Shown here piece by piece: positions 1-7,595 of a DNA stretch of 64,000 nt. The notes below the pieces were generated by a model. The model was not told the DNA's origin. It did no database searches and saw only the letters and a list, made by a program, of their open reading frames with translations. The DNA is taken from contig CAIVKC010000038.1 of assembly GCA_903906365.1 (NCBI GenBank), positions 62,001-126,000 on the forward strand. The letters run 5' to 3'. The DNA is from an uncultured Bacteroidota bacterium. Lineage in GTDB: Bacteria; Bacteroidota; Bacteroidia; Chitinophagales; Chitinophagaceae. The stretch's first letter is position 1, and each line of letters starts with the position of its first letter. A program made the position numbers and the translations under genes.

Positions 1-307
1 CGAGGACCCGGGAGGTATCGGTGAAGGCCCGTTCGAAACCGTATTGCTTCACATAAATATGCCGGATCACTTTGCCCTGATAGGGAATGAAGGGCAGTTC
101 ACTTTTGGTATTGAGTACCACGGCAATGCTCGCGGAATCAGCGTGACTCCTGGTAACGGCATTGATGGCAAACTGGAATATATTGTTGTTTTTGGGCCGG
201 ACACCTTTTGCGGCCGTATCTGTTTTCTGGCCGAAGGTTACCCCGGCATACATACAGCTGCACAGCAGAACCATCGCCAGGGCAAGCACGTTTTGACATA
301 ATTTCAT
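1..307 (-). CDS. Secreted POTRA/outer-membrane-like protein, N-terminal part (cut by window edge)
   Basis: An open frame runs from an ATG at 305-307 to the window edge without a stop and gives about 102 residues. Residues 1-28 are a Sec signal peptide with a hydrophobic LALAMVLLC core and a likely cut near TFGQ. Further on, the segment PFIPYQGKVIRHIYVKQYGF is the kind of stretch found at the start of POTRA-like repeats in Bacteroidota proteins that lead into a beta-barrel, but too little is present to fix the family. The reading frame, signal peptide and start are seen directly; the outer-membrane role is inferred. Confidence 0.6.
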   Translation of the reverse strand, partial: MKLCQNVLALAMVLLCSCMYAGVTFGQKTDTAAKGVRPKNNNIFQFAINAVTRSHADSASIAVVLNTKSELPFIPYQGKVIRHIYVKQYGFERAFTDTSRVL

Positions 308-674
308 CACCAAATCAAGGCCGTTTTAGACTATAAAGACTGTAAAACACTTGGTTCTCCAACGCTGAAATTATCTTTAAATTATGGAGCAATTCCGGGC
401 TACAAATTAAGCCATCAGCGCCGGCTGGCCTGAAAAATTTTGTTAATCCCCCGACGCTGCAAACAGATCAGCCCGAATGAATAGGTGCCATTTCCGGCCT
501 CCCGGGGTATATCCTTAAAAAAAAGCTGCCCGGTGGGGTCAGCCAGTTCCTGGACTGCCGGATCCAGCGGCCTGCACGGACTTGGGAGGGGAAAGCGGGC
601 TCAATGGAACAGGGCAGCCTACCCTGCGCGGTACTGGTTGAGGGCCCCGGCAAGCAGCTTTCCCTGGCGCGCCG
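308..674. other. Intergenic stretch, 367 bp, no gene recognised
   Basis: This stretch separates the cut-off secreted protein from the 3' end of the small membrane protein at 675. The first 120 bases are AT-rich and should hold the promoter of the leftward secreted gene. The rest is GC-rich and contains only short open frames with no recognisable sequence. Confidence 0.5.
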
Positions 675-1016
675 CTACCCACGGGATTCAAAGGATCCCC
701 CCAGTTTGCCCAGCAGGCCGGTCACGCCCATTTCCAGGAGGGTTCCCAGCATTTTTTTAAACAGCCCGGGGGATTTGCCCAGCAATAGTTTGCGGGCAAG
801 CCATCCGCCACCCGTGCAAAGGGTGGCATTCAGAACGCCGGATCCAATCCTCCCGGGGGTGGTCAGGCCCTCCAGGGTGGTTCGCAACATATGAAGCGGC
901 CTGAGCCGGTCGTAGGTAAGTTTGTACTGATCCATGAGCGCTTTTTCCTGAAGCCTTCGGGTGATTTCCAGTTCGGCAATGACCGATTTCAGCACAGCTG
1001 CCTTGGATAGTTCCAT
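675..1016 (-). CDS. Small hypothetical membrane-associated protein
   Basis: A 113-residue protein of no family I recognise. The first 40 residues are a charged amphipathic helix (ELEITRRLQEKALMDQYKL). The second half is glycine- and leucine-rich with two weakly hydrophobic stretches (about residues 58-75 and 84-105) that could be membrane hairpins. It lies 7 bp downstream of the holin-like gene and 400 bp from the YtxH gene, all on the minus strand. This order (YtxH protein, holin-like protein, small helical protein) suggests one operon acting at the cell envelope under stress. That role is inferred from neighbours only. Confidence 0.6.
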   Translation of the reverse strand: MELSKAAVLKSVIAELEITRRLQEKALMDQYKLTYDRLRPLHMLRTTLEGLTTPGRIGSGVLNATLCTGGGWLARKLLLGKSPGLFKKMLGTLLEMGVTGLLGKLGGSFESRG

Positions 1017-1023
1017 AGGGATA

Positions 1024-1371
1024 TTATTTTAAGAGTTTGGTGATCAGCCAATCGGAAAGCGGGACCTTGATCCACCGCCTGCGCCCAGCCAAAAGTATAA
1101 GGGAAGCCAGGGCATAAAAACCTGCCAGCACAAAAAACCCATAAAAATAATGCCCCAGCAATCCACCCAGCCAGAGGGCGGCACCTATGTTAAAGCATAA
1201 CAAAAAAAAGCAAGCCGGAAGCAGTATGGCAGCGTTTGCTGCCAAAGTGGAAACCATTTCGGCTGATATATCAATGGCTTTTAGCCTGATCAGTTCTGAC
1301 CGGGTTTCAAGATACGCGCCTGTCCGGTGAAACAATGTTTCCACAGAATCCTCCTGGTTGGGTAGGGTCAT
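1024..1371 (-). CDS. Phage-holin-3/6-like (Actinobacterial holin-X type) membrane protein
   Basis: A 115-residue protein with a soluble amphipathic N-terminus (about residues 10-40, containing TRSELIRLKAIDISAEMVS) followed by two long transmembrane helices (about 41-65 and 70-92), then a basic tail ending PLSDWLITKLLK. This is the architecture of the holin superfamily III group called Phage_holin_3_6, common as a chromosomal gene in Bacteroidota and not evidence of a prophage. Its neighbours are a YtxH protein upstream and a small membrane protein downstream; no phage genes are nearby. Function is not established; a role in envelope stress is inferred from context. Confidence 0.75.
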   Translation of the reverse strand: MTLPNQEDSVETLFHRTGAYLETRSELIRLKAIDISAEMVSTLAANAAILLPACFFLLCFNIGAALWLGGLLGHYFYGFFVLAGFYALASLILLAGRRRWIKVPLSDWLITKLLK

Positions 1372-1417
1372 GATAGCTGTTTTGATGGTAATAAATACTG
1401 GATAGGCTAAGCGCCTG

Positions 1418-1681
1418 TCAGGACTCCTGTGTCAGGGCATGCAGGTTTTTACCGGCCGATGCGGCCAGTTCCCCTGCCTTTGCTTGCGCTTTGTCAAACT
1501 TATTGGTCAGGTTGTCAACTAGCTCGCTGAGCCGGTTTTTGAGTTCACTGGCAAAATCAGAGCCGCTCTCGGTTATCTTCTGACGGGTAACTGAACCTTT
1601 TTCAGGGGCAAAGAGAATACCTGCGACGGCACCGGCTGCCGCTCCTATCAATAATCCGGTGATGATCTTTGAGTTACTCAT
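1418..1681 (-). CDS. YtxH domain protein
   Basis: An 87-residue protein beginning MSNSKIITGLLIGAAAGAVA, a glycine/alanine-rich transmembrane segment (about residues 5-25), then FAPEKGS, the hallmark after the YtxH membrane helix. The remainder is a charged coiled helix (about 30-80). An in-frame ATG 75 bases upstream exists, but the residues it would add are not conserved-looking, and starting at 1681 puts the membrane helix at the N-terminus as is usual for YtxH proteins. It is first in a probable three-gene minus-strand operon with the holin-like and small membrane genes. Confidence 0.85.
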   Translation of the reverse strand: MSNSKIITGLLIGAAAGAVAGILFAPEKGSVTRQKITESGSDFASELKNRLSELVDNLTNKFDKAQAKAGELAASAGKNLHALTQES

Positions 1682-2053
1682 ATGGGTAATTTTTAAAAGT
1701 GAATAAATGCCTTTGTACTGGTGAAGGGAACCAAAATGCTGCCAATAGTCCCTCACTTAAAAAACAAAATCAATATCCCCCCGTATGGCAGGCCTTCCAG
1801 GCCCTGGACCCACCGGGGAAGGCACCGTTGATGGCCCATTATCTGAGGATGTTTTTCCCCAACCTGAGAACTATTGCCGCTCCATATAGGTTCCCTGCCC
1901 CCTATCCGAACCCCAGCAGGCCTGCCAGTTTAGACTCCGGCCTTTGGCACAGTTATATCTATGCATAGGCAGCGCCCCGGCGCTGCGCGCCATTGCCGGT
2001 CCTTAGCAGCTGCGGCAGCGCGGGACCATACATTTTCACTAAAAAAAAGATCA
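1682..2053. other. Divergent promoter region between the YtxH gene and dps, 372 bp
   Basis: The YtxH operon leaves to the left and dps to the right, so both promoters should be here. The middle is GC-rich and the 30 bases just before dps are A-rich with no Shine-Dalgarno match, as is usual in Bacteroidota. No operator repeat was recognised. Confidence 0.4.
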
Positions 2054-2527
2054 ATGAAACCTAAAATCGGAATTACACCAGAGAACCTGGAAGCGGTTGG
2101 CCACCTGTTGGGGCTGGTCCTCGCTGATGAGATGGTATTATATGTAAAAACCAGGAAATTCCATTGGAATGTGGCGGGCGAAAGCTTTATGGAACTGCAT
2201 ACACTTTTTGAAAGCCAATACCATCAACTCGAGGAATCCATCGACCAAACGGCAGAAAGGATCAGCAAGCTCGGCATGCCTGCAATCGGCACCATGGAAG
2301 AGTTCGGCAAGCTGGCCACCCTGAAGGAGTCCCCGGGCAAGTACCCCGCATCCCCGGAAATGAAAAAGGAATTGCTTGAAGACCATGAAGCCCTCATCAT
2401 CCACCTGAGAAAATACATCGAACAGTGTGCCGGCACCTATCAGGACAGCGGATCGGCCGATTTTCTTACAGGCCTCATGGAGCAGCACGAGACAATTGCC
2501 TGGACTCTGAGAAGGTATTTTAAGTAA
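2054..2527 (+). CDS. dps: Dps family DNA-binding ferritin-like protein
   Basis: A 157-residue protein of normal Dps length. The ferroxidase signature is complete: His37 in KFHWNV, His49 in ELHTLF, and Asp64 and Glu68 in SIDQTAERI. These residues form the inter-subunit iron site that oxidises Fe(II) with peroxide. The frame extends 93 bases further upstream, but those codons give low-complexity sequence, so the ATG at 2054 was chosen; it is preceded by an A-rich leader. The MlaE-type permease starts only 21 bp after the stop, so read-through into the lipid-transport genes is possible. The expected role is protection of DNA and iron storage under oxidative stress. Confidence 0.93.
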   Translation: MKPKIGITPENLEAVGHLLGLVLADEMVLYVKTRKFHWNVAGESFMELHTLFESQYHQLEESIDQTAERISKLGMPAIGTMEEFGKLATLKESPGKYPASPEMKKELLEDHEALIIHLRKYIEQCAGTYQDSGSADFLTGLMEQHETIAWTLRRYFK

Positions 2528-2548
2528 GCATCCGGGGATGCAAAGGCT

Positions 2549-3385
2549 ATGAGCGCCCCTGGGGGCGCCGGCACCGAAACCATAAACGAGATGTACAAGA
2601 ACATGCAAACAGCCGCCGATACTGAGAGCCTCCGGGAATTACTGAAAAAGAAATTTGCCCCTACCGGGGATTCCATTGCATTTGCCGCCAGGTTTTTTCG
2701 GGAACTGGTGAAGCCACCCTTTCCCGGCCGGGAATTTCTGCACCAGTGCTATCTGATCGGATATAAATCCTGCCCGCTCATCAGCCTGACCGGTTTTATC
2801 ATGGGGCTTGTACTGACCATTCAGTCCAGGCCATCCCTGGCCCAGTTTGGGGCCGAGTCCATGCTGCCGGGCATGGTGGCCACTTCCCTTGTCCGTGAAA
2901 TCGGGCCGGTCATCACCGCGCTGATCTGCGCGGGCAATATCGGTTCCCGCATGGGTGCGGAGCTCGGCTCCATGCGCGTCACCGAACAGATAGATGCTAT
3001 GGAAGTCTCAGCGATCAACCCCTATAAATTCCTGGTGGTGAGCCGGGTTCTGGCCACAACCCTGATGATCCCCTTGCTGTCGGTTTACACCAATGCCGTG
3101 GGGATGATCGGGTCCTGGGCGGCGATGAATATTCACACCAATATCGGTTTTACCCGGTATTTTTCAGCGGCCATGGGTCATCTGGAATTTTTGGATATCG
3201 TACCCGCTTTGGTCAAAACCTTCCTGTTTGGATTTGCCATTGGCATTATAGGATGTTTTAAGGGGTTTTATGTTCGCGGGGGAACCGAGAGCGTGGGCAG
3301 GGCCGCCAATGCAGCCGTAGTAACGGCTTCCCTGGCCGTATTTGTGCTGGATATGCTGGCCGTTCAGATAACCGACCTAATATAA
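2549..3385 (+). CDS. mlaE: MlaE family ABC transporter permease
   Basis: A 278-residue integral membrane protein with the MlaE signature: LVREIGPVITALICAG, then GSRMGAELGSMRVTEQIDAM, the cytoplasmic coupling region of this family, followed by IPLLSVYTNAVGMIGS and a last membrane span near the C-terminus. It forms the membrane core of an MCE lipid transporter with the ATPase (starting 5 bp later) and the MlaD-like protein further on. Residues 1-45 are extra to the fold; ATGs at 2591 and 2603 are alternative starts. Known role of the family is phospholipid movement between inner and outer membrane; direction and substrate here are not determined by sequence. Confidence 0.9.
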   Translation: MSAPGGAGTETINEMYKNMQTAADTESLRELLKKKFAPTGDSIAFAARFFRELVKPPFPGREFLHQCYLIGYKSCPLISLTGFIMGLVLTIQSRPSLAQFGAESMLPGMVATSLVREIGPVITALICAGNIGSRMGAELGSMRVTEQIDAMEVSAINPYKFLVVSRVLATTLMIPLLSVYTNAVGMIGSWAAMNIHTNIGFTRYFSAAMGHLEFLDIVPALVKTFLFGFAIGIIGCFKGFYVRGGTESVGRAANAAVVTASLAVFVLDMLAVQITDLI

Positions 3386-3389
3386 CCAT

Positions 3390-4154
3390 ATGGCTGAATC
3401 AATATCAGCGGGATCTGCTGGACCAGACAAGCCCGTAGTCGATATCCGGGACCTGAAAATTTCTTTTAACCGGATCCCCATTTTATCGGGCATCAACCTG
3501 CAGGTACGCCACGGGGAAAACCTGGTGGTGCTTGGCAAATCAGGATCCGGCAAATCGGTGCTTATCAAATGCCTGGTGGGTCTGGTGGAGCCGGACGCAG
3601 GGGAAATCCGCGTTTTTGACAAGGATATATCCAATTTGAGTTACGAACAGCTCAATGAAGTCCGGCTGAAAGTGGGATTCCTTTTCCAAAATGCCGCCCT
3701 CTATGATTCGATGACCGTCGGCGATAACCTGGCCTTTCCGCTGAGATATCATTTTAAAAAACTCAAGCCTGCCCAGATCAGGCAGCTTGTCGGGGAAGCG
3801 CTGGACAGTGTCGGATTGCAAGAGGCCATAGATAAAATGCCCTCGGAACTTTCGGGTGGGATGAGCAAACGGGTCGGACTTGCCAGGACCCTGATACTCA
3901 AGCCTGACATCATGCTCTATGACGAACCAACCACCGGGCTGGACACGGCTACCTCCAAGGAGATCAGCGCGCTCATCCTGGAGATGCAACGGAAAAAAAA
4001 CATTTCCTCCATCATCATTACCCATGATATGCACTGCGCAAAAACCACCGCAGACCGTTTGGTCGTGCTGAAAGAAGGGGTTATTGCAGCAGAAGGGAGT
4101 TACGATCAGCTAAGGGACGGCGATGATCCATGGACCAAAACCTTTTTTGAATAA
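3390..4154 (+). CDS. mlaF: MlaF-type ABC transporter ATP-binding protein
   Basis: A 254-residue ABC ATPase with Walker A GKSGSGKS (about residues 50-57), Q-loop in GFLFQNAALYDSMTV, signature ELSGGMSKRVGLAR and Walker B IMLYDEPTTGLD, then the switch histidine in IITHDMH. The signature variant SGGMSKRV and the AALYDSMTV stretch are typical of the Mla/Ttg2 lipid-transport ATPases. It sits between the permease and the MCE-domain gene, with gaps of 4 and 20 bp, so the three are almost surely one transcript and one complex. Confidence 0.92.
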   Translation: MAESISAGSAGPDKPVVDIRDLKISFNRIPILSGINLQVRHGENLVVLGKSGSGKSVLIKCLVGLVEPDAGEIRVFDKDISNLSYEQLNEVRLKVGFLFQNAALYDSMTVGDNLAFPLRYHFKKLKPAQIRQLVGEALDSVGLQEAIDKMPSELSGGMSKRVGLARTLILKPDIMLYDEPTTGLDTATSKEISALILEMQRKKNISSIIITHDMHCAKTTADRLVVLKEGVIAAEGSYDQLRDGDDPWTKTFFE

Positions 4155-4174
4155 TTGTTAAATATCGACAGGTT

Positions 4175-4891
4175 ATGAAAAAACACAGAGATGCAAACTG
4201 GAAACTGGGCATCTTCGCTGCCGCCGGACTGCTGGTACTCACCGGTGCCATTTATGTGGTCGGAAAACAGAAAAATATTTTCGGGGATGTATTCCGCGTA
4301 AGTGCCCTATTCAACAGCGTGGGCGGTCTCAAAGTAGGAAACAATGTGCGTTTCGGGGGAATCACCGTGGGTACGGTAGACGATATTGAACTGGTGAGCG
4401 ATACTTCGGTCCGGGTGGAAATAGTCATACAAAAAAATGTCCAGCGTTATATAAAAACGGATGCCACCGCCAGTATCGGCTCCGACGGTCTGATGGGGGA
4501 CAAAGTCCTGATCATTGCTCCTGGGACCTATACAAAGGCCCCCGTATCAGACAATGGCATCCTGTCCAGCCGCGCCCCCGTGGAAACGGAACAAGTCATG
4601 GCCAGCCTGAAGGCTTCGGCAGACAACGCCCTGATCATCACCACCCAACTGGCCCAGATCACCTATAAAATAAACAACGGCCATGGGGCTGTTTCAAGAC
4701 TGCTGGGCGATTCCTCCTTTGCCAACAATTTCAGCAAGACCATGACCAACCTGAAAAACAGTTCCGAGGGGCTCTCTGAAAACATGGAGGCTGCCAAGCA
4801 TAATTTCCTGCTGCGGGGGTATTTCAGGAAAAAGAAAAAACAGGAGGAAAAAAAGAAAAAAGAATCCGAGGAAAAAAAAGAGCAGCGATGA
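4175..4891 (+). CDS. mlaD: MlaD-type MCE domain protein
   Basis: A 238-residue protein with an N-terminal membrane anchor (about residues 11-28), then an MCE/MlaD domain (about 38-118) marked by LFNSVGGLKVGNNVRFGGIT and SDGLMGDKVLIIAPG. A helical segment follows, and the last 25 residues are almost entirely Lys and Glu (KKKKQEEKKKKESEEKKEQ), an unusually charged tail. As substrate-binding part of the MlaE/F complex it would form a periplasmic ring that shuttles lipid. No MlaC- or MlaA-like gene follows, as is common outside Proteobacteria. Confidence 0.9.
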   Translation: MKKHRDANWKLGIFAAAGLLVLTGAIYVVGKQKNIFGDVFRVSALFNSVGGLKVGNNVRFGGITVGTVDDIELVSDTSVRVEIVIQKNVQRYIKTDATASIGSDGLMGDKVLIIAPGTYTKAPVSDNGILSSRAPVETEQVMASLKASADNALIITTQLAQITYKINNGHGAVSRLLGDSSFANNFSKTMTNLKNSSEGLSENMEAAKHNFLLRGYFRKKKKQEEKKKKESEEKKEQR

Positions 4892-5070
4892 TGGCCCCGC
4901 CTGCGGAAACGGCCGCCCCTATTAAATATAATTATTTTTTAGAATTCGTCGGGCCTGATAAATTCCCTGTTCGGGCTTTTGGAGCAATGCGAATTGGACT
5001 ATATTTAAGGTTGAAAGGGAGGGGAAACCCCGACCTTTAAAGGGTTCCGCGACAAGGCCCGTTAAACCAA

Positions 5071-6513
5071 ATGCCCATGCCATTCAAATTTGAACGAAAA
5101 ATAAGGGCAGGTTATCTCACGGCATTCATCCTGCTGCTGATTTCCTATGGACTGGCATTTTACACGACCCGGCAATTGTCCACCGAAAACAAGTGGGTAA
5201 ACCACACCAACCACGTCATCATCAACCTGGAACTGCTGGCCTCCTGCATGAAGGATGCCGAGACGGGCACCCGGGGTTATATCCTGATGAAGGATGAAAA
5301 ATTCCTGGCCCCCTACTACACCACCCGGCGGGATGTGGACTCCATTTACCGCCTGGTCACCACCCTAACCCAGGACGATCCGCTGCAACAGGAAAGGCTT
5401 ATCAGCCTGCGCAGGCTGATTGACAAGAAATTTTTGCTCATCAGCGCAGGGCTGGATGACTTCCGGGAATCGGGCATGGAGATCTCCGATACCCTGAAAT
5501 CCCTGGTCAGCATGGGCAAGGGCAATATGGATTCCATCCGCTTTATGGTGGGTATCATGCAGCAACACGAAAACAAATCCCTTCAAGACAGGACAGCGCA
5601 GGTAAGATCCACGGCCGTTGCCATAAAGATCATCAATATAACCTCCCTCATTATTGCCATTTTGGTGGCCCTGTATTCGATCATCACTTTCACTTTGGAA
5701 AACAAGGCCAAGCAGGAAGCTGCCCGGAAAATGGAAGAGTACCGTTTTAAACTGGAAGAAAGGGTTGGGGATCTGAAGAAAATGAACCAGGAACTCATGA
5801 GTCTGAGGAGCATGGAAAAATTTACGACCACCGGCAGGCTGGCCCGCACCATTGCCCATGAGATCAGAAACCCCCTGACCAATATCGGGCTGGCGGCTGA
5901 CCAGCTCAAAGGGGAGATACAGGAAAATGAAGATACCCGTATGCTGCTGGACATGATCAACCGCAATTGTGTCCGCATCAACCAGCTCATTACCGACCTG
6001 CTGAATTCCACCAAATTTTCCGAACTAAAATATGATTCTGTCTCCATCAATGAGCTGCTGGATGAAGCGCTCGAACTGGCCAGCGACAGGATCCACCTGA
6101 AAAAAATAACGGTTCAGAAAGATTATGCGGAGGATATCTGTGAAGTATCGGTGGATAAGGAAAAACTGAAAATTGCCCTGCTCAATATCATCGTCAATGC
6201 CATAGAGGCCATGCCGGAGGAAAAAGGCCTGCTGCAGATTCGGACGAAGGGCAGGAAAAACCAATGCCTCATTACCATCACCGATAACGGGATCGGCATG
6301 GACAAAGAGACCATGTCCAAGTTATTTGAACCCTATTTCACCGGCAAGGCCAAAGGCAATGGGCTTGGTCTGACCAATACCCAGAACATTATCTTAAACC
6401 ATAAAGGAAATATAGAAGTGGAAAGCGAACCCGGGAAAGGGACCTCTTTTATCATTGCCCTGAATTTTCCGGAACACCATCCATCGAGGGCGGTGCCCCA
6501 GGCTTTAAAATAA
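5071..6513 (+). CDS. CHASE3-domain sensor histidine kinase
   Basis: A 480-residue membrane kinase. TM1 lies at about residues 14-32, the extracytoplasmic CHASE3 domain at about 35-180 (with AETGTRGYILMKDEKFLAPY, the CHASE3 hallmark) and TM2 at about 186-206. A coiled linker leads to a HisKA domain with phospho-acceptor His263 in IAHEIRNPLTN. The ATPase domain shows the N box (Asn376 in NIIVNAIEAM), G1 DNGIGMD (from 405), the F box PYFTGKAKGNG and G2 GLGLTN. A hairpin terminator follows at once. A single-domain regulator (6987-7382) and an NtrC-type regulator (7596-8992) are next door and are its likely partners, which is inference. Confidence 0.92.
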   Translation: MPMPFKFERKIRAGYLTAFILLLISYGLAFYTTRQLSTENKWVNHTNHVIINLELLASCMKDAETGTRGYILMKDEKFLAPYYTTRRDVDSIYRLVTTLTQDDPLQQERLISLRRLIDKKFLLISAGLDDFRESGMEISDTLKSLVSMGKGNMDSIRFMVGIMQQHENKSLQDRTAQVRSTAVAIKIINITSLIIAILVALYSIITFTLENKAKQEAARKMEEYRFKLEERVGDLKKMNQELMSLRSMEKFTTTGRLARTIAHEIRNPLTNIGLAADQLKGEIQENEDTRMLLDMINRNCVRINQLITDLLNSTKFSELKYDSVSINELLDEALELASDRIHLKKITVQKDYAEDICEVSVDKEKLKIALLNIIVNAIEAMPEEKGLLQIRTKGRKNQCLITITDNGIGMDKETMSKLFEPYFTGKAKGNGLGLTNTQNIILNHKGNIEVESEPGKGTSFIIALNFPEHHPSRAVPQALK

Positions 6514-6546
6514 AAAATCCTGCTCCGAGAGGGAGCAAGGATTTTC
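6514..6546 (+). terminator. Rho-independent terminator after the CHASE3 kinase
   Basis: Directly after the stop codon lies a hairpin with arms AAAATCC-TGCTCC and GGAGCA-A-GGATTTT around a GAGAG-type loop, ending in a T-rich run. One base is bulged. Position and shape fit intrinsic termination of the kinase gene. Confidence 0.7.
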
Positions 6547-6678
6547 TTTGTAAGGTTGCAGGGTAAGTCTATTTGATGCCAGCCTTTGTACATGGGATAC
6601 CACTGTATAAGAGACGGGGACTGCCTTCAATCAGGGACAGGTCGCGGTCCTTACCTGGCAGCTGCCCGCGGGATCCGG

Positions 6679-6828
6679 TCAGGCGTTGCCCCTGATGACC
6701 CTCAGGATGATGGCTATCACGGCAATTACCAGCAGGATATGAATGAGCCCCCCTGCGGCATAGCCAAAATATCCAATGGCCCAGAAAATGATCAGGATAA
6801 CAGCGACCAGATATAGTAAATTTCCCAT
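6679..6828 (-). CDS. Lmo0937 family small membrane protein
   Basis: A 49-residue protein read on the minus strand from ATG 6828 to TGA 6679. It begins MGNLLYLVAVILIIFWAIGY, continues FGYAAGGLIHILLVIAVIAI and ends ILRVIRGNA. Two hydrophobic helices are joined by a glycine-rich turn (GYFGYAAGG) and the protein ends in a short basic tail. This is the recognisable Lmo0937 family pattern, found across Bacteroidota often near stress genes. Function is unknown. It is encoded alone between the kinase terminator and a response regulator and is easily missed because of its length. Confidence 0.88.
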   Translation of the reverse strand: MGNLLYLVAVILIIFWAIGYFGYAAGGLIHILLVIAVIAIILRVIRGNA

Positions 6829-6986
6829 ATACAAAATTTAAATGTTAAAAAATTATTGTCTTGTACTACACATATAGAAAATAACCTGCCAAACAGAAAT
6901 GGGGTAAAACCAGGGGGCGTTATGGCTTCAGGCGGGTAAAAAGGGCTGATTGCGTGAAAAATAAGGGCGGGGCCGGGGAAAATATT

Positions 6987-7382
6987 CTACACCGAGGGCT
7001 TGGCATAGTATGACAGGTTCATGATCCGGTCTACCGTTTCGTTGATGGTGGCTTTGGAAAAAGGCTTTCCAATAAAGAAGTCCGCTCCCTCCTGAAGGGC
7101 TGCCTGCTTTTCCACGCTGGAATCATAGGCGGTAATCAGAATGACTTTGACCAGGGGGTAATTGGTCTTGACTTCCCGGATGAAATCAACGCCCAATCCA
7201 TCGGGTAAATGATTGTCCAGGAAGAGAATAGAGGGCAGTTCCCTTTTCATGGCAAACTGGGCTTCTGAAAGGGTATTCACAAATTTGGAAGGAAGGTTTC
7301 GCTGTTTGAGAATGACGCTCAGTAAATAACAAATATCCATTTCGTCATCGACAATCAGAACCTGTCCGGTGTTATCATCCAT
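6987..7382 (-). CDS. Single-domain response regulator
   Basis: A 131-residue receiver domain with no output domain. Acidic pair Asp12-Asp13 (LIVDDE), phospho-acceptor Asp56 in LFLDNHLPDG, Thr84 in LITAYD and Lys106 in GKPFSK are all present, so phosphorylation should work. The open frame reaches 66 bases further upstream, but the receiver fold starts at MDDNTGQV, so ATG 7382 was chosen. A 213-bp gap separates it from the divergent NtrC-type gene. As a CheY-like module it may relay phosphate or bind a partner protein; the partner is not evident. Confidence 0.9.
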   Translation of the reverse strand: MDDNTGQVLIVDDEMDICYLLSVILKQRNLPSKFVNTLSEAQFAMKRELPSILFLDNHLPDGLGVDFIREVKTNYPLVKVILITAYDSSVEKQAALQEGADFFIGKPFSKATINETVDRIMNLSYYAKPSV

Positions 7383-7595
7383 GGTAACGGTTTCAATTTG
7401 GCATAAGATTCCCCGGGGATTAAGCCGGGCGGCATATAATAACAACAATTAATAAGCCACATTAACATTTTTATAATACTTTTTTTGAAATAGGAATATT
7501 TAACATATCAAGGCCAGATAGGTATAGTAATTGTTTTATCTCTAAGAGCAATGATCATTTTTATTGTATAATTATCAAGAATTAATTCAGCTGTT

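Noticed and set aside
1024-1371. Holin-like protein as sign of a prophage
   Set aside because: No capsid, tail, lysin or integrase gene is near; this holin group is common as a chromosomal gene beside YtxH proteins.
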